From: Piper betle
Taxonomy: Eukaryota > Streptophyta > Magnoliopsida > Piperales > Piperaceae
Assembly (NCBI GenBank): GCA_033002965.1
Contig: JAURVB010012928.1
Coordinates: 44,928 to 108,927, forward strand
Direction: 5' to 3'
Length of the DNA stretch: 64,000 nucleotides
In this document: piece after piece, positions 24,066 through 37,200 of the stretch
Numbering within the stretch: position 1 is the first letter of the stretch
Layout: every line of letters begins with the position of its first letter
Position numbers and translations under genes: made by a program
Notes under the pieces: model-generated
Database searches by the model: none
The model's input: only the letters and a program-made list of their open reading frames with translations
What the model was told of the DNA's origin: nothing

Positions 24066-26884
24066 TGTAACACCCCGTTTCGGCTCACCCGTGAACCGAC
24101 CCGGAAATGTCACCGGCGACCGAACCGTTCGTTAATCTACTAAATTCGGTTAAGCCGACCAGGATCTACTCTCGGCGTCTCAAGATGAAGATGCAAATAT
24201 GAAATGCATAAATGAGAACGATTGGATTCTAACGCGGTCCTACATGCATGCTGTGATGTACAAGAAAAAAACAAGACAAAATAATAAATGAGAAACCAAA
24301 AGAAAATATATAATATTTTATGAAAATACGATAACACAAAACAATCTAACATAACATTAAATCATTATCTCATTCGTTTTTACCCGAGCCGAGTCTGAAC
24401 TCCAAGGCTCCCTACTCAGTCATATTTATCAGTTCGTTTCATAACAAATAATTCATTCACGGAAACACATCAAAATTATCATTTGCATAACAAGAACACA
24501 CCATCATTATACATACGTTACACGCGGCAGGTACATGTGTGCGCGGTTCCGTGCTGCTCCTCCGCAGTCCCGATAGCTTTCATCGCTCGCATTCCTCACC
24601 TACATATATATAGAAAAACCGTCAGTAACGAGTGTTACCGGCCCGGAAAATAACTAATATCAATCTGGCACAGGAGAGCAAACTCTCCTGTTGAATCAAA
24701 ACCATTATACTTCCTCAAGAACTCTCATCAGGGCACATACGGGAGCCGTCGCCGTCGGGCCGTCGCCCTCGGGTCGACAGCGTCCCCCTATCTTTCTCAT
24801 CCTCATACCTTGGCCATTCCTCTATCGCTTCTCGCATCAAATTTCATTCCTTACCGCCCTCTGCACCTTCCATATTACTCCTGGCCTTGAGCACAAAGGC
24901 CGAGCACTCTCAGGCAGTCGCCTTCAGTACCCTTTGAACCACAAGTCTAGACATGCGCTGCATTGCAGTACCCGTAAACCTCCACACTTCTCCAGGTTTG
25001 AGGAACTCAAAGGTGGAGTTGTCCGGATCCTTCGGGAACGAAGTGGGTTCTCCCCAGCTCCAGAGCCCGCTCTTCCGGGGACACGCCCTATCTGAAGACG
25101 TGGCCGCAAGTAACCCTCATTCCATCTCTCACCGAAAACACGAAAACTATATATATATAGGCCTGGGTTGGGATTTATACAATAGGCCCGAAGGCATCGT
25201 GAGCTGGATCTGAAGTTCGAAAACAAACTCGAGGGATCTCATCTTCGAGGGTTATTAATCTGAAAAAAACTGTTGGCTAAATGGCCCGAGTTAAGTGGGA
25301 TCCGATAAAACGCCACTTAACTCGTCCTGCACATGATAAATCAAATAAACAATAGAGTAGCGTAAAACAGAGAACGAGTCCTAAACGGACCTGGTAGAAG
25401 CTCCAAACGGGTCCACGCGCCTAGGCGGCGAGCTCCTACACCGTTCCTACACAATCAGGCTAAAAACTAACGCCCGCATGATGAATCACACATCCTATAG
25501 CATGCACATAATCAACCCAATCACTCATCAATCAACACACATCAATCTATATCAATTCTAGCAAGTCTACTTAGGTTAGTTTGCATTAGATCATGATTAT
25601 TACTTAATAACCCTAATTAGTTTCATAACTTCTATTTTTAACACCACACAATTCAACAAATTTCACATTTATTCTAAATCAAATCCACATTTATATAAGT
25701 AATTACAATGCACAATTCATCAATCATAGCATGCAAATTCTAATAATCAATACTTTGAATTGATTAAGTTAAAATAAATTATACCTCGCGTCGTCGAAAA
25801 TCGGCGACGGCTAGGGTTTCCGTTTCGCGGCTCGAAACTCGAATTCGGCACCTAGCGGCGTCCGAAGTCCGATCAGATTGGACCGGGTGCGTTCGGCGGA
25901 TGATCCGGCGAACTTCCCACGAATCCAATTTTCCGGCAGTTCCGGCAGTTTTCCGGCGAGTGTCGGCGGTTTTCCGGCGGATTCCGACGGTTTTCCGGCG
26001 ATGATTCGGGACGAGGCAATCAGGGGGTCTATCGGCACCAGCTCGACGAGCTTGGTCCGATGGCGGTGTCAAACAGAGCAACCGAGGCGGCGATGGCCGT
26101 CGGCGGCGGTGTCCAAAACGGGGGTCGGGAGGATGGGGGAAATGTCGGCAAGGTCAAGGGGGTGGTACTGGTGGTCGCAGCGGCGGCGACGGCGGCCGAA
26201 CGGCGGCGGAATCCGGCTCGGAGTGGCGACGGCCGAGGCGGCTTCGTGGGCCGATTCCGGCGTCGTGGCGGCGAGACGGCGGCCGGGGTGGGTCGTGGCG
26301 GCACGGCGACAGCACGGCGGGGCGGGGCGGCGTTGATCGGTGGCCGTACGACGTCGGCAGTGGCGGCGGCGGCGACGGCGACCACAAGGGGCGGCGGCGG
26401 TGGATAGGCTTTTGGAAAAAAAAGAACGCTCGGGAGGGAGAAAAGGCGTGCGATGGCAGTTTTGTAAATTAAACTTGACTCGACTCCGACTCGAGTCAAT
26501 AATAATAACTATCTCCTAATAAATCCTAAAAAAAATTGGGGAAAATCCCGTAAAATCAAACGAACACGGCAACATCCAAATGATATGTTCTATAACTAAT
26601 AACCCACCCAAACTCACCTATATCGCGTCCTAATTCGTCATTCGGCCCTAAAAATATTCTACGATCAAATAAAAATAACAATCAATACTGCATACCTCCA
26701 CATACTTGATAACCCATTTTTCATCATCTTTTAGGCGTTATCATCATACACTTGAGCATACATGACCCTCATTGCTCATAACTCACAACTGGCCTCAACC
26801 CAGCTCGCGGTCCATGAAGCTGACTCGACTCGAACCGACTGGTTCACTCCCGTAAAAACTCTGACTCGAGTCACGGGTTTTACA
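24066..26884 (-). mobile_element. Complete long LTR, copy 4
   Basis: A 2819-bp unit from TGTAACACCCCGTTTCGG to GGGTTTTACA. The flanks are AGGGG (24061-24065) and GGGGG (26885-26889), four of five matching. The GC-rich island is at about 25785-26420. A TATA-like run near 25148-25160 lies on the minus strand, at the same relative place as in copy 2. No coding domain. Confidence 0.8.
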
Positions 26885-27191
26885 GGGGGGCTCGACGACC
26901 TGGGCAAGGCATGACGACGAGGGCAAGGGTGTGGGCACGACAGAGGTGTGGGCAAGGTGTGAGTGCGGCAGCGGGCTGGGGCTCGCGATGGGTTTAGGCG
27001 CCAGCAAGGGAGCATGGCGGTAGCGAACAGTGGACGGCGGTGGCGATGGCGGTGAAGACGACAGTGGGAGGGAGGAGAGGAAATTTTCTTTTTTTTAAGA
27101 AAATAGATCTGGACCATCTAATATAAGCGGATGATCCAAATCGGGGCGATTGTAGGAAAATTTTCTTACAGTTGCCCCTAGGCTATCCAAT

Positions 27192-27196
<5 letters not shown>
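26885..27196. repeat. Second copy of the GC-rich element's right half
   Basis: Strongly similar and in the same orientation to 23650-23985, including GGGCACG repeats, TAAGAAAATAGATCTGGACC and the GTAGGAAAATTTTC palindrome. It therefore flanks LTR copy 4 as a direct repeat of about 300-400 bp. Confidence 0.65.
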
Positions 27197-27257
<61 letters not shown>

Positions 27258-27267
27258 GCACACACAC
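27195..27267. repeat. Compound (TA)n(CA)n microsatellite
   Basis: About 24 TA units followed by CA units with one CGCA interruption. A shorter version of the same compound tract with the same following sequence (CGAACTACACCT) occurs at 23980-24009. Confidence 0.9.
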
Positions 27268-27299
27268 GAACTACACCTCACATAGCTTATAAACTTTTC

Positions 27300-27520
27300 T
27301 AACCCTTTCATCTTAATTATTCAAGTAATAGTACTAAAAATTAATTTCAAAATATCTGTTAACTTGTGCATCTTTTGAAATTTAAAAGTAAGTGATAATG
27401 ATATTAAAAAAGACAAAATTTCATCAACCTCCTATTTGTGAACCCTACTTTTAATATATATAATTATTATTTTCTGAAACCTAATAAAAAAGTTCAAATT
27501 AAATATATGGCTCATGTAAG
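27300..27520. repeat. Dispersed AT-rich repeat, copy B
   Basis: Shares with copies A and C the block CATCAACCTCCTATTTGTG and a following AAAAAAGTTCAAATTAAATA block. No ORF. Confidence 0.5.
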
Positions 27521-28059
27521 TTACATGAGGCATAGCTCATCTAAATTTTTTCATATATATATATATATATTCGAGAAACTAGTGGTTAGCTAGAGAAGCC
27601 TACTCGAGAGTGATTGTGATCAATGACAAATGTGCATGTCTTGTGAAGTCAAGTTCAGGTGGAACTTGGTGAAGGACAAGTGGTTATAGCATTTACAATT
27701 ATATAATTCGATTTGACCATAGTAAAGTATATAAGACCTAACCAACTGTTAGATATGGTGGTGTAGAAGAGAAGAATAGATGTTTCAAACCTCTTAAAAA
27801 ATCCTTATGCAGTATTTAAATTTCTTACCTCATTTAGATTTATTTTAGTGAACTTATTTATCTCATATTTTATATATGATTTAATAAGTTCGCCAATACA
27901 CAAGATTGGTTACAAATTTGTTAATAGATCATTTGTTGATTTTGCTTTATTTTGTACTTACATCTTTTGGTTAAATACTTATGGTATAAATCACATCATA
28001 TTTTACAATCAATTTTATTTAAGATCAGTTTGAACTTTATAAACTTGATTAATCACATA

Positions 28060-29203
28060 TTGTGCTTTAGTGTTGGAGTTCTATTCTCCATCCGGATCTT
28101 TATTTGGTCATTCTCTCCTTCTTCTTTCTCTACTACTGTTTTTTCCTTCTATCTACTCTTCTTTCTCTACCACTAGCACACAATAATTCTCCACAACGAA
28201 AGATGCTAGCACCATTCCTAACAACACGCATAGTTTGTTCACTATTTATAGTGAAATAAGTCCATAACTTATCCATCAACGCTTAACCGCTTAAGTGATT
28301 AATGTTGAAGCTCCTCCAAGCTCCAACATTTATTTTTCACTAAGTACAAATTCAAATATGTTCAAAGCTTTAGGCTCCACATAGATATCCTAATTTTCAA
28401 AGTTCTACCAAAGCTTTAACACTTGTCCAAGACCAAGTCTAAGATTGCAAGTTTATATTTAAGATCAACTCCAAAGTCCAATGGTTTCATGTCCACAACA
28501 TCATGTCCAAGTTTCAACTTGAATAAGTTTTAAGTGCTCTAAACTTGTCCACTATGAGTCTACCATAGTCTTCATAGGTTTACACAATTTCTTTCAAATT
28601 TAAATTTCATATTGAATGAATTAGAATTTTCAAAGCTTGATAGTTCGGTCCACTATGAATTCAATACAATTTTTCATCCACTTCTTCAAAATTCAAATTT
28701 CAACATTTAATTTCCAATATTGCATAATTAGTTCCTCCATAAGTCCAAGTAGTTGTTCCAAGTTTTATTCCAAACACCTAACTACCACTCTTATGATTAG
28801 GCCAACCAAACTATGTTCATAAGATAATTAACTAAAAATCCTTTACCATAATATTTGTCCAAGATACTTGTCCACTTTCAAGTTCTCTTGACTGAGTCCA
28901 AATCGACTTGACTAACCACATTCCAATCCTCTTGACTAAGTCCCAAGTCCGAAGTTCCTTCTAATCCAAAACCATTCATCTCATATAATCTTCAAGTCTG
29001 AAATCATTTGATCAACATGTACCTTCAAGTCCAAAAATATCATTAACATCAATCTGCAGCACATCATCATACATGTTACAAAGATTCATGTTTAACATCA
29101 AAATCATCATGGTCTTCATCATCAACATCATCATGTTTCATCATCAAAATATTAAATATGATAAACTTATGATTGACATCAATCTCTTTAAGACTCAACA
29201 TTT
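28060..29203 (-). mobile_element. Decayed copia-type LTR
   Basis: Read on the minus strand, a TGTCATTATCAAAAGAGA purine-rich tract ends just before TGTTGAGTCTTAAAG at 29203, the layout of a copia polypurine tract and 3' LTR start. Further in is a TATA-like CACTATAAATAGTG near 28235-28250. The sequence is AT-rich with many CTTGGACAAGT and CAAGTCC motifs. The far boundary is uncertain and no coding domain was recognised. Confidence 0.45.
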
Positions 29204-29970
29204 TTTCTCTTTTGATAATGACAACATGTACATAAGTGATTAATAGTTTTGTCAATTTTCATGAATCACTCGATACTTGAATGTCATACTCCACCTAGAG
29301 ATCAACTCATTACTGAAACAAGATTTCTCCCCCTTGATCATTGCATACAAAGTTTCCTTTGTCGCATAGCATATTTTCTTCCTTTGTCAAACTTTCTCCC
29401 CTTTTGAAGTTATACCAAAGCAACTTCACAATTTAAATATTTGTTCATTTAACCAATTGAGAAACTAAATAATCAAGTATCCGCTTATCATGCTTGATCA
29501 TTTGTCCACTTTAAGTTCATGACCAAATTTCACATAAGTACCTATTTAGTTATAATCAAAAGTCATCATGTTTATATCCACATGGATTAATTGAAGTTTC
29601 ATCAACAAAACAACTTGGCCAAAAGTCATAGAAAACAAATTATTATCCCTGCTTATCACCAACCCCTCAGAGTTATGTTGTCAACCTCCAACCATCCCAC
29701 TACCATGAGTTTCCTCGCATTGTGAAATATCAATCCAAGCGAAGCTCCTCCATTTTCTACTTGATGGTTCGTAAAAAAATCGACCCAAATCTCACCGAGA
29801 AACTCCATTGCTGGAAATTTCTAGTGACTTTCCGACCAACTAGTGACACCTCCAGCCACTAGGTCACCACCACCGCATTCACGTCATACAAGCAGTTGTA
29901 AGCGGTGACCCCCCTCCCCCCAACGCCTCCGATGTAAGTTGGTGCAACTTGCGTCAATCAAGACTTGGCC
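29204..29970 (-). mobile_element. Probable decayed copia internal region
   Basis: On the minus strand this precedes the polypurine tract. It contains the purine-rich AAGGGGGAGAAATC near 29320-29335, a motif typical of the non-coding tail of plant copia elements. No open reading frame survives. Confidence 0.35.
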
Positions 29971-30830
29971 TATAAAACCTGTGATTAGAGTTAGAGTTTT
30001 ATATTAGTGAACTGGTCGGTTCGAATCGAGTCAGTTTTATAACTTAGTTGAGGCCAGCCATGTGTTATGAGCAATGAGGGTCAACTGTACTTAAGTATAC
30101 GATGATAATGTTAGAAAGATGATGAAAAATAAATTATTAGAGTATATAATAGTTTACAGTTAATTTTTTTATGGATTTGATTATATAATTATTTTTAGGT
30201 TGAATAATGTATTAAAATACGTTATAGAGTAGTTTGGGTGGGTAATTAGTTATAAAATAGGTTATTTTGATATTATAGTATGTATTATATTTTGTTGGAT
30301 TTTTTTCATATTTTTTTAAATTTTTTAAAATTTATTATAAATTAGTTATTAATTTTTATTTGAATAAGATACGAATAAATTTTTAATTACGAAATTACCC
30401 CCGAAAACTCTCCCCGACCTTTTCCTCCCCTGACCCCAACGCCGCCCCCATCCTCACCGTCGACGCTCCTTCGGCCGCCACATCGCGTCCGATCGACGCT
30501 GCCGAGCCCAGCCGGAGTGTCATCGTGCAAACCCCAGCCTTCTTGGCCGTCGCCCGTGCCGCCGTTGCCCTTCCCCTCGACCTAGACAAGCTTTCCCCCA
30601 CACTCAGCGCCGCCGCTGAGGCGGGCCAAGGGCTGATCGGACGAGCCGACAGACCCCGGCCGAGTCGACGCCACCGCTGTAGCCCTCACCGCCACCACCA
30701 TTGGGTTGAGCTCGCCGAGCCGGTCCACCCATTGCCTTGTCAGAAAATGGCCGAAAAATTGGATTCCGGGTCTTCCACAGAATTCTTCCCGTCAAACTGA
30801 TTGAACTTCGGACGCCGCCGGGCGTTTAGG
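29971..30830 (+). mobile_element. Truncated, diverged long LTR, copy 5
   Basis: It starts TATAAAACCTGTGATTAGAG, a decayed form of the TGTAAAACCC end, and follows the order of copy 2 (tandem AT-rich block, then a GC-rich island at about 30390-30830 ending near GAACTTCGGACGCCG). It is more diverged than the other copies and lacks everything downstream of the island. It stops about 380 bp before the RUS1 start codon. Confidence 0.65.
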
Positions 30831-31211
30831 ATGAAGTACTACAAAATTTTCCTTTCTGGTCTTGGCCTTCATTTGAGTATAAATGATAATTATGATGATT
30901 ATGATGAACCAATTTGATTTTGTTCTATCCAGTGGGGTTTATTTGTAGATGAATTATTATTCTTATTATTATTTGTTGATGAATTTTGTTCTTTGAAGAA
31001 GATATTTTAGGTTAAAAGATTGCCTTTGTTTTTAGTGAGCTCAGTTCTTGATTGCTATTAACTTTGGCATTAGTGATTTGCAGGGGGTATCCTATGCAAT
31101 GGCTATCTGCTCCACAAGCCAATCGTGATAATTTCCTCATTTTTAACGCAAATGGGAGAGTCGTGAGATGAAAACTGTAATTTGGCGGGAAAAGATTTCT
31201 CATTTCATTCG

Positions 31212-34200
31212 ATGATTACCTTACTTCTATTGCCAAATAGATTTGTAGGGTCGTTTCCGGTTGATGCAGTCCTGCATACAGAGAGATCCGTCAACAGCAG
31301 AAAGGGCTTCCCTCATGGGTGTGCTGGGACATTGTCTTACCCTGCCCTTTCTGTTACAGAACAATCATTGTCCTGCAAACATGGGTTTCCTTTCTTTGAT
31401 CCAATTAGATTCAGAACATCATCAATTGTATTCAGTCGTTTTTCGTCCAGATTTCTTTATGATGACAAGTATACGAAAATTTGGAGCAACTTTAAGATTA
31501 AATCCAGTTTGACAAGTGACAAGAACAGTGAAAGTGACAGCCGTGACTACTGCGGTGGCATTGGTGATAACAACAACAACAACAACAATAACAATGGAAA
31601 CAACGGTGGCAACAACAGCCATAATGAGGATGACAATTTGGGCTCCTTTAACTTAAGGAAACAGTTTTTGGATTTTGTCCTTTTTATTTCTAAAGTTTAT
31701 GCTACTGTTGTACGTGTCGCCGGAAAATGTATGAAAAAGGTTGTTTTAGTTATGTTCATTTCCCTATTCATCTTTGTTTGCCCTTTTCATTGGAACTTCT
31801 CTTCTGCATTGTCAAAAGCTCTTCTGATTCCTTCAATTGAGTTTGTTTGGGAAGTAAGAGGAAGCAAATGGATAAAAATCAAGTTGGCAGATAATGAAGA
31901 TGCATTTGTAGTGGACACACAGGACTCTTCACGATCAGGAATTTCTAACTTGCACCCTTCCCTTTCATGGGGGAAGCAGGTTGTCCATACAATTATGCAG
32001 TTTTTGCTTCCGGAAGGCTATCCAGAGAGTGTAACTAGTGACTATTTGGAATATTCTCTTTGGAGAGCAGTGCAGGGAGTTGCCAGCCAAGTCAGTGGGG
32101 TTCTCAGCACACAGGTCTTTTTATCTCTTCTCCTTTCTCCTTTTTTCCCTTCCTTATGCTTTTTCTTCTGTAATTAGGTCTGGCAACATGCTAGGAGAAT
32201 TGTGCTTCATGAAATACATTTCTGTGGTTAACATTCTTTATTGTCTTATTTGTTATTGGACAAAGGTTATGAGTAATACCAAGAATTCTGTAAGTCTTAA
32301 TAATGCCCCTCACTAATGTGTAAAATTTATTTTGCAAGTTGTCTAGTAATTTTAGCAAGACTCGCTTTGTACAATTGTGCTATATCTTTTTTATTACTTC
32401 GATCAATAGTTCAGGCAGGGCGGCTTGCAAGAAACACTTGGACATTATCATCTAATAATTTGTGGTTATTGAGAGCTTTGTTTAAAAGTAGATAGTCTGC
32501 ATTTGATAAAAAGAGAATTTATTTGCATGGATAATAGCATTCTATAAAGATTGCTTCGTCATTGGAAGAATATTCTAGAGGTAAACATTTTCTGTGTATG
32601 GCATCGTGCCGTCCTTGATAACTTTAGATAAGAGGCAGTAGAGAGATTACCAATCTTGAAAATAATTATCCATTAGAATTATAAAAGAATTATGTGTTTG
32701 GGAATCCTCAACCATTCAAAATATATGTTTTATTTTTTACTTAGTCTAAATTGCTTGAGGACACAAACGCAAATTATCATCAATTGTTGGGTGGAGCATA
32801 TATTTGATTGTGATTGGACCAATTCCTCTTTTTCCTGTAAATTCGCTCTTATAGCTTGCTGCCTTTTCCAAATTACGCTCTTCACTTTAGATATTGGATC
32901 TATCAGCTGGGCTATGAACTATGGTTAGTACTAGAGACTGATAGCGTGTGCAAGTTTCTTAGCCTTGATGTATAGTTTAGTTTACATGAAATTTATTTTG
33001 TATGTTACTTATTTGCACTTAAGTCAATTTTATTTTGTTTTATTTTATTTATTTATGTTCAGGCTCTACTTTATGCTGTTGGGTTAGGAAAAGGTGCGAT
33101 TCCAACTGCAGCTGCTATGAATTGGGTACTTAAAGATGGGATTGGATACTTGAGTAAAATACTGTTGTCAAAATATGGGCGTCATTTTGACGTACATCCA
33201 AAAGGATGGAGACTATTTGCAGATCTTCTGGAAAATACTGCATATGGACTGGAGCTATTGACTCCTGTGTTTCCACAGTATTTTGTATTTATTGGTGCAG
33301 CTGCTGGGGCTGGCCGTTCGGCTGCTGCATTGATTCAGGTATTATAATTATCAATTTTTTGTGCTTTATTCAGATTATGCTTTAGTAGAAAGGTATTGAA
33401 TGATGGTACTTCAAGGTCTTTTCTAACATTTGATTGCTCAGTAATAATATTTTCAAAAGGTTAGTTGCATCTCTGACAATATATGCCTTTTAGCATATGT
33501 TATAAAACATCCACATGCCTTTGAAAAGATAAATGTAATAATATGGTTATACCGATGGAGGCATTCCTTTTAGCATATGTGACAAAGATGGTGTTTATGT
33601 TAAATACGAGAGTCTTTAACATAAATAGTAGGTGATGGAGAACAGGAGAAGGGTAAAAATAGTTGATGGTATAGATTTTCAAGGAACAAAATTGAAAGGA
33701 AAAAAAGACCTTACAAATCAACATGGGGACAAGCGGCCCCTCACCGACACATCAAGCAGGTGGGACGACCGGCTTTTTACCAACATCACAATTCTCTCAA
33801 GCACAAAGCTTAATTTTAATTCAATGTCATACTATGTTCTCAAGGTCTATGACATATATTTATAGACTCAAGAGATGTACTAAATAAGTAATCAATTATG
33901 ATATGGACGCACAATACTAAGAAAGTTAAAAAATAACTATTATCAAATTAAGTAAAAACTATACTAAAATAAAAATAAACTAAAATAATAAAAATTTCCT
34001 AAATCTTGTCCTGCATTAGTAGAAGTAGGTAGGGCTCCAAGCGGTGCGGTTAAGGTTTAGTTAATAGTATTTACCATAACCGTTTACCGATTGTACGACC
34101 GTCAATTAACCAAACCGTTTACCATTTTCCAAATAATCTACCGCTACTGACTTCTGACCGTTTAACCGATGGTCAAAACAGCAAAAATCTTGGTAAGGCA

Positions 34201-37200
34201 CAGTTCATGCCCCTGCACCTTATATTTACATTAGACCAAATATTACAATGACCAACTTCAACTAAACAATCTAAATATAAGGATAATGTCATTTGTCTTT
34301 AGAGATGAAAAACTACATGATATAACATTCTCCCAGATCCACCAAATCCAACATACCAATAGGTCAAATTCATTACATCACGACAAAAAGTAAAAATAAC
34401 AAAAGGCCTCAAAGAGACATTTGTTCTTACCACATGCTCCTATGATTCTTCATTTTTGGCATGGATCCTTTCTGAAAGAACACAAGCTATATCAAAAAAG
34501 CACACAAAAAAAGATCAAAGTTGTCTACTTCAAAATTTGAAATCATGAAAACATAACGCTAAAATACTTGACTACAGGTTGGAAAAAAAAACCTTACAGC
34601 TGCTATAGATACAAGCTCACATAATGGAAGTCAAAAATCTCTGTGGCATGAGAGCCCAGAGAAAAAACGTGGGGTCTATATTTGCTATAAATTCAAGAGA
34701 TAAGTGCATTACTCACATACTCACATGATAGAAATTACAAGTACTATAAAAATAAAACTACCATTACTTCCTATTATGTAATACAACCAGAAGAGAGTAT
34801 TTGAAATCTCAGCTCTAAGTTGTTAGAACTAAGAACGGAATAATTAGAGGGTAACAATACTTCTAATAGCTCTTGAACAATAAAATTTATTTATGGTCTC
34901 TTAACAAGTTTATTAAGTGTTAGAATGTAGAACTTCAAGCTGCAATTACCTTTTTAAAATTGTTTCTCAAAGTTTGAAGCCTAGAATACAGTTTAATCAG
35001 AAACACATCTCCATGTAAAATAGTTTGAATGATGAATACCACAATCATTTATGAATAAAGTAAAAGATAGATTAGCTGTTTCAAGTTGGAAGTTATATAC
35101 CCAAAATATGAAGATGAGAACATGATTTGCACAATAGACCCTTTTCATCTTCCAAAATACCTGCAAATAAGATAATACTAAGAATATTACAAAATAACTT
35201 TGTTTTGTCAAAAACAAATTTCAGCTTTAAAGTTGTAAGCATGAATGCAAACATGATACATGCATATCCACCTATTTGGCTATTATTTTTTAAAGGATAT
35301 TATTAAGTAAGTAAGAGGCTCTAAGTACATGCAAATAAGATAAAGACATTGAAATCAATCTATCATCGATGTTGAGCTTGTCGAAAAGCCATTGTCCAAG
35401 TCAAGTTTAGAGATAAGAGCTCCTAATACGTCTGCTTGATCATGGCTAGAACCTGATTCTACAATATAAAAATAATTCAAAGTAACAACTTAAAATAATA
35501 AATTGTATGATGACAAATAAACTTACCTTTGAAGTCACTTCTTATCCAATTTTGTGCACAAATTAGTGCTTCAACCGTTGATGGATGCATAGAACACTTA
35601 TATTGATCAAGAACTCTACCTCCCGTACTAAAAGTAGATTCTGAAGCAACAGTTGTGGTTGGGATTGCTAAAATATCTCTAGCTATGTGAGAAACAATTG
35701 GATACTCCGAAGAATTGAGTTTCCACGGAGATAAGATGTCTTTTGGGGACGGTGATTAGGTTCATGCAAGTGCAATTCTAGATCAGATTTTGCAGGCTTA
35801 TTCAATGAAGATTTCTCTAAATCCTGACTAAAACCACTTCTAATCGACTTGGTAGCATACTTTAGGTTGAAGATCCAACATTAACTTGAGTATGGCTCCA
35901 ATGATCATATGCATTCACATTGATTGTACTTTCACTAATTGAAGGTTGCCCAATAGTTGCATGAGGAGAACAATTACTATACTCAACATATAAGGCATTC
36001 AAAGCAGTTACAACCTCTGTAATCTTAGAATCTCCTTCATACCCATAGATCAAGAGGTAATACCACTCAATGGACTTCGTCTTTATTTGGGGATCCAAGA
36101 TAGAAGCAATGGCAAATACAGGACTAACGCCACCCCAATTATTCATAAACTTATCCAACATCTTCTTAGACATTGAAGCCAAGAGCTCATTCTCATTTTT
36201 GCACCCTTGGACTAACATCAAATGAAGTTCACATATCTCCACAAAATACAAATTAGATGTGGGAGTTGTTGTGCTGCAAAAGAAATTTGTTAAGTCATAA
36301 AACCGTTTCAAGAAATCACATAAAATTTTTGCATTTGCTCACTCCTCAGCAGAAGGTTCATAAACATAACCTCTTTCAATTTCAGCATAGCGACTAAAAG
36401 CATCTTTGAACAACAAAGCAACCTCCAACATTAAGTAAGCAGAGTTCCACCTAGTAGAAATGTCTAATACCAAAATCTTGTTAGGAGCTCGAACTTGGTC
36501 AGCCACTTGACTAAACTTCTTTTGCCTTTGTGGGTTATGCTTAGCATAGTTCACACTCTCCCAAATTTTAATAATTGTAAGCCTTATCCCTTCAAGTCCA
36601 TATTGAACTACAAGATTCAGAATATGTGCACAACAACGTACATGAACAAAGCTACCATCCATAAGAAGTGCCTTCTTTCAAGATAAAGTACTAATCAAAT
36701 CTTCAACAGCTGAATTGTTTGCACTTGCATTATCGAAGGCTATACTAAAAATCTTTCTATCAATGTTCCATTCAAATAGCCTTTTATGAATTTCCTTGGC
36801 AGTGAGATCTCCTGTGTGAGAACCCTCCGCCAAACAAGAAGCAACGGTCTTTTTTTTCAGCATCCATCTATCACCTATATAATGACATGTTTATGACATA
36901 TAACTTTTGTTTTGGTCAGAAGTTCACATATCAGATGTAATTGAAACACAACAATTAAGACCCTCAAAAATCTTATACAACTTCTTTTCTCCTTTTTATA
37001 ATCCTTCATGCAGTCTTCTTTAAGTGTAGTACGAGACACTGCCTTGAAAGCTGGATTCAGAACTTTGAGGAAAATTCTGAAGAAAGTATAAGTAATTGTA
37101 AATGCAATTCATGGACAATGATTGCATGAGCAAAGCTTGTCGTGCAACCTCTTGATCAAACACAAAATTCTTTAATTCCATTGTCCCATCCTCTTGCATC

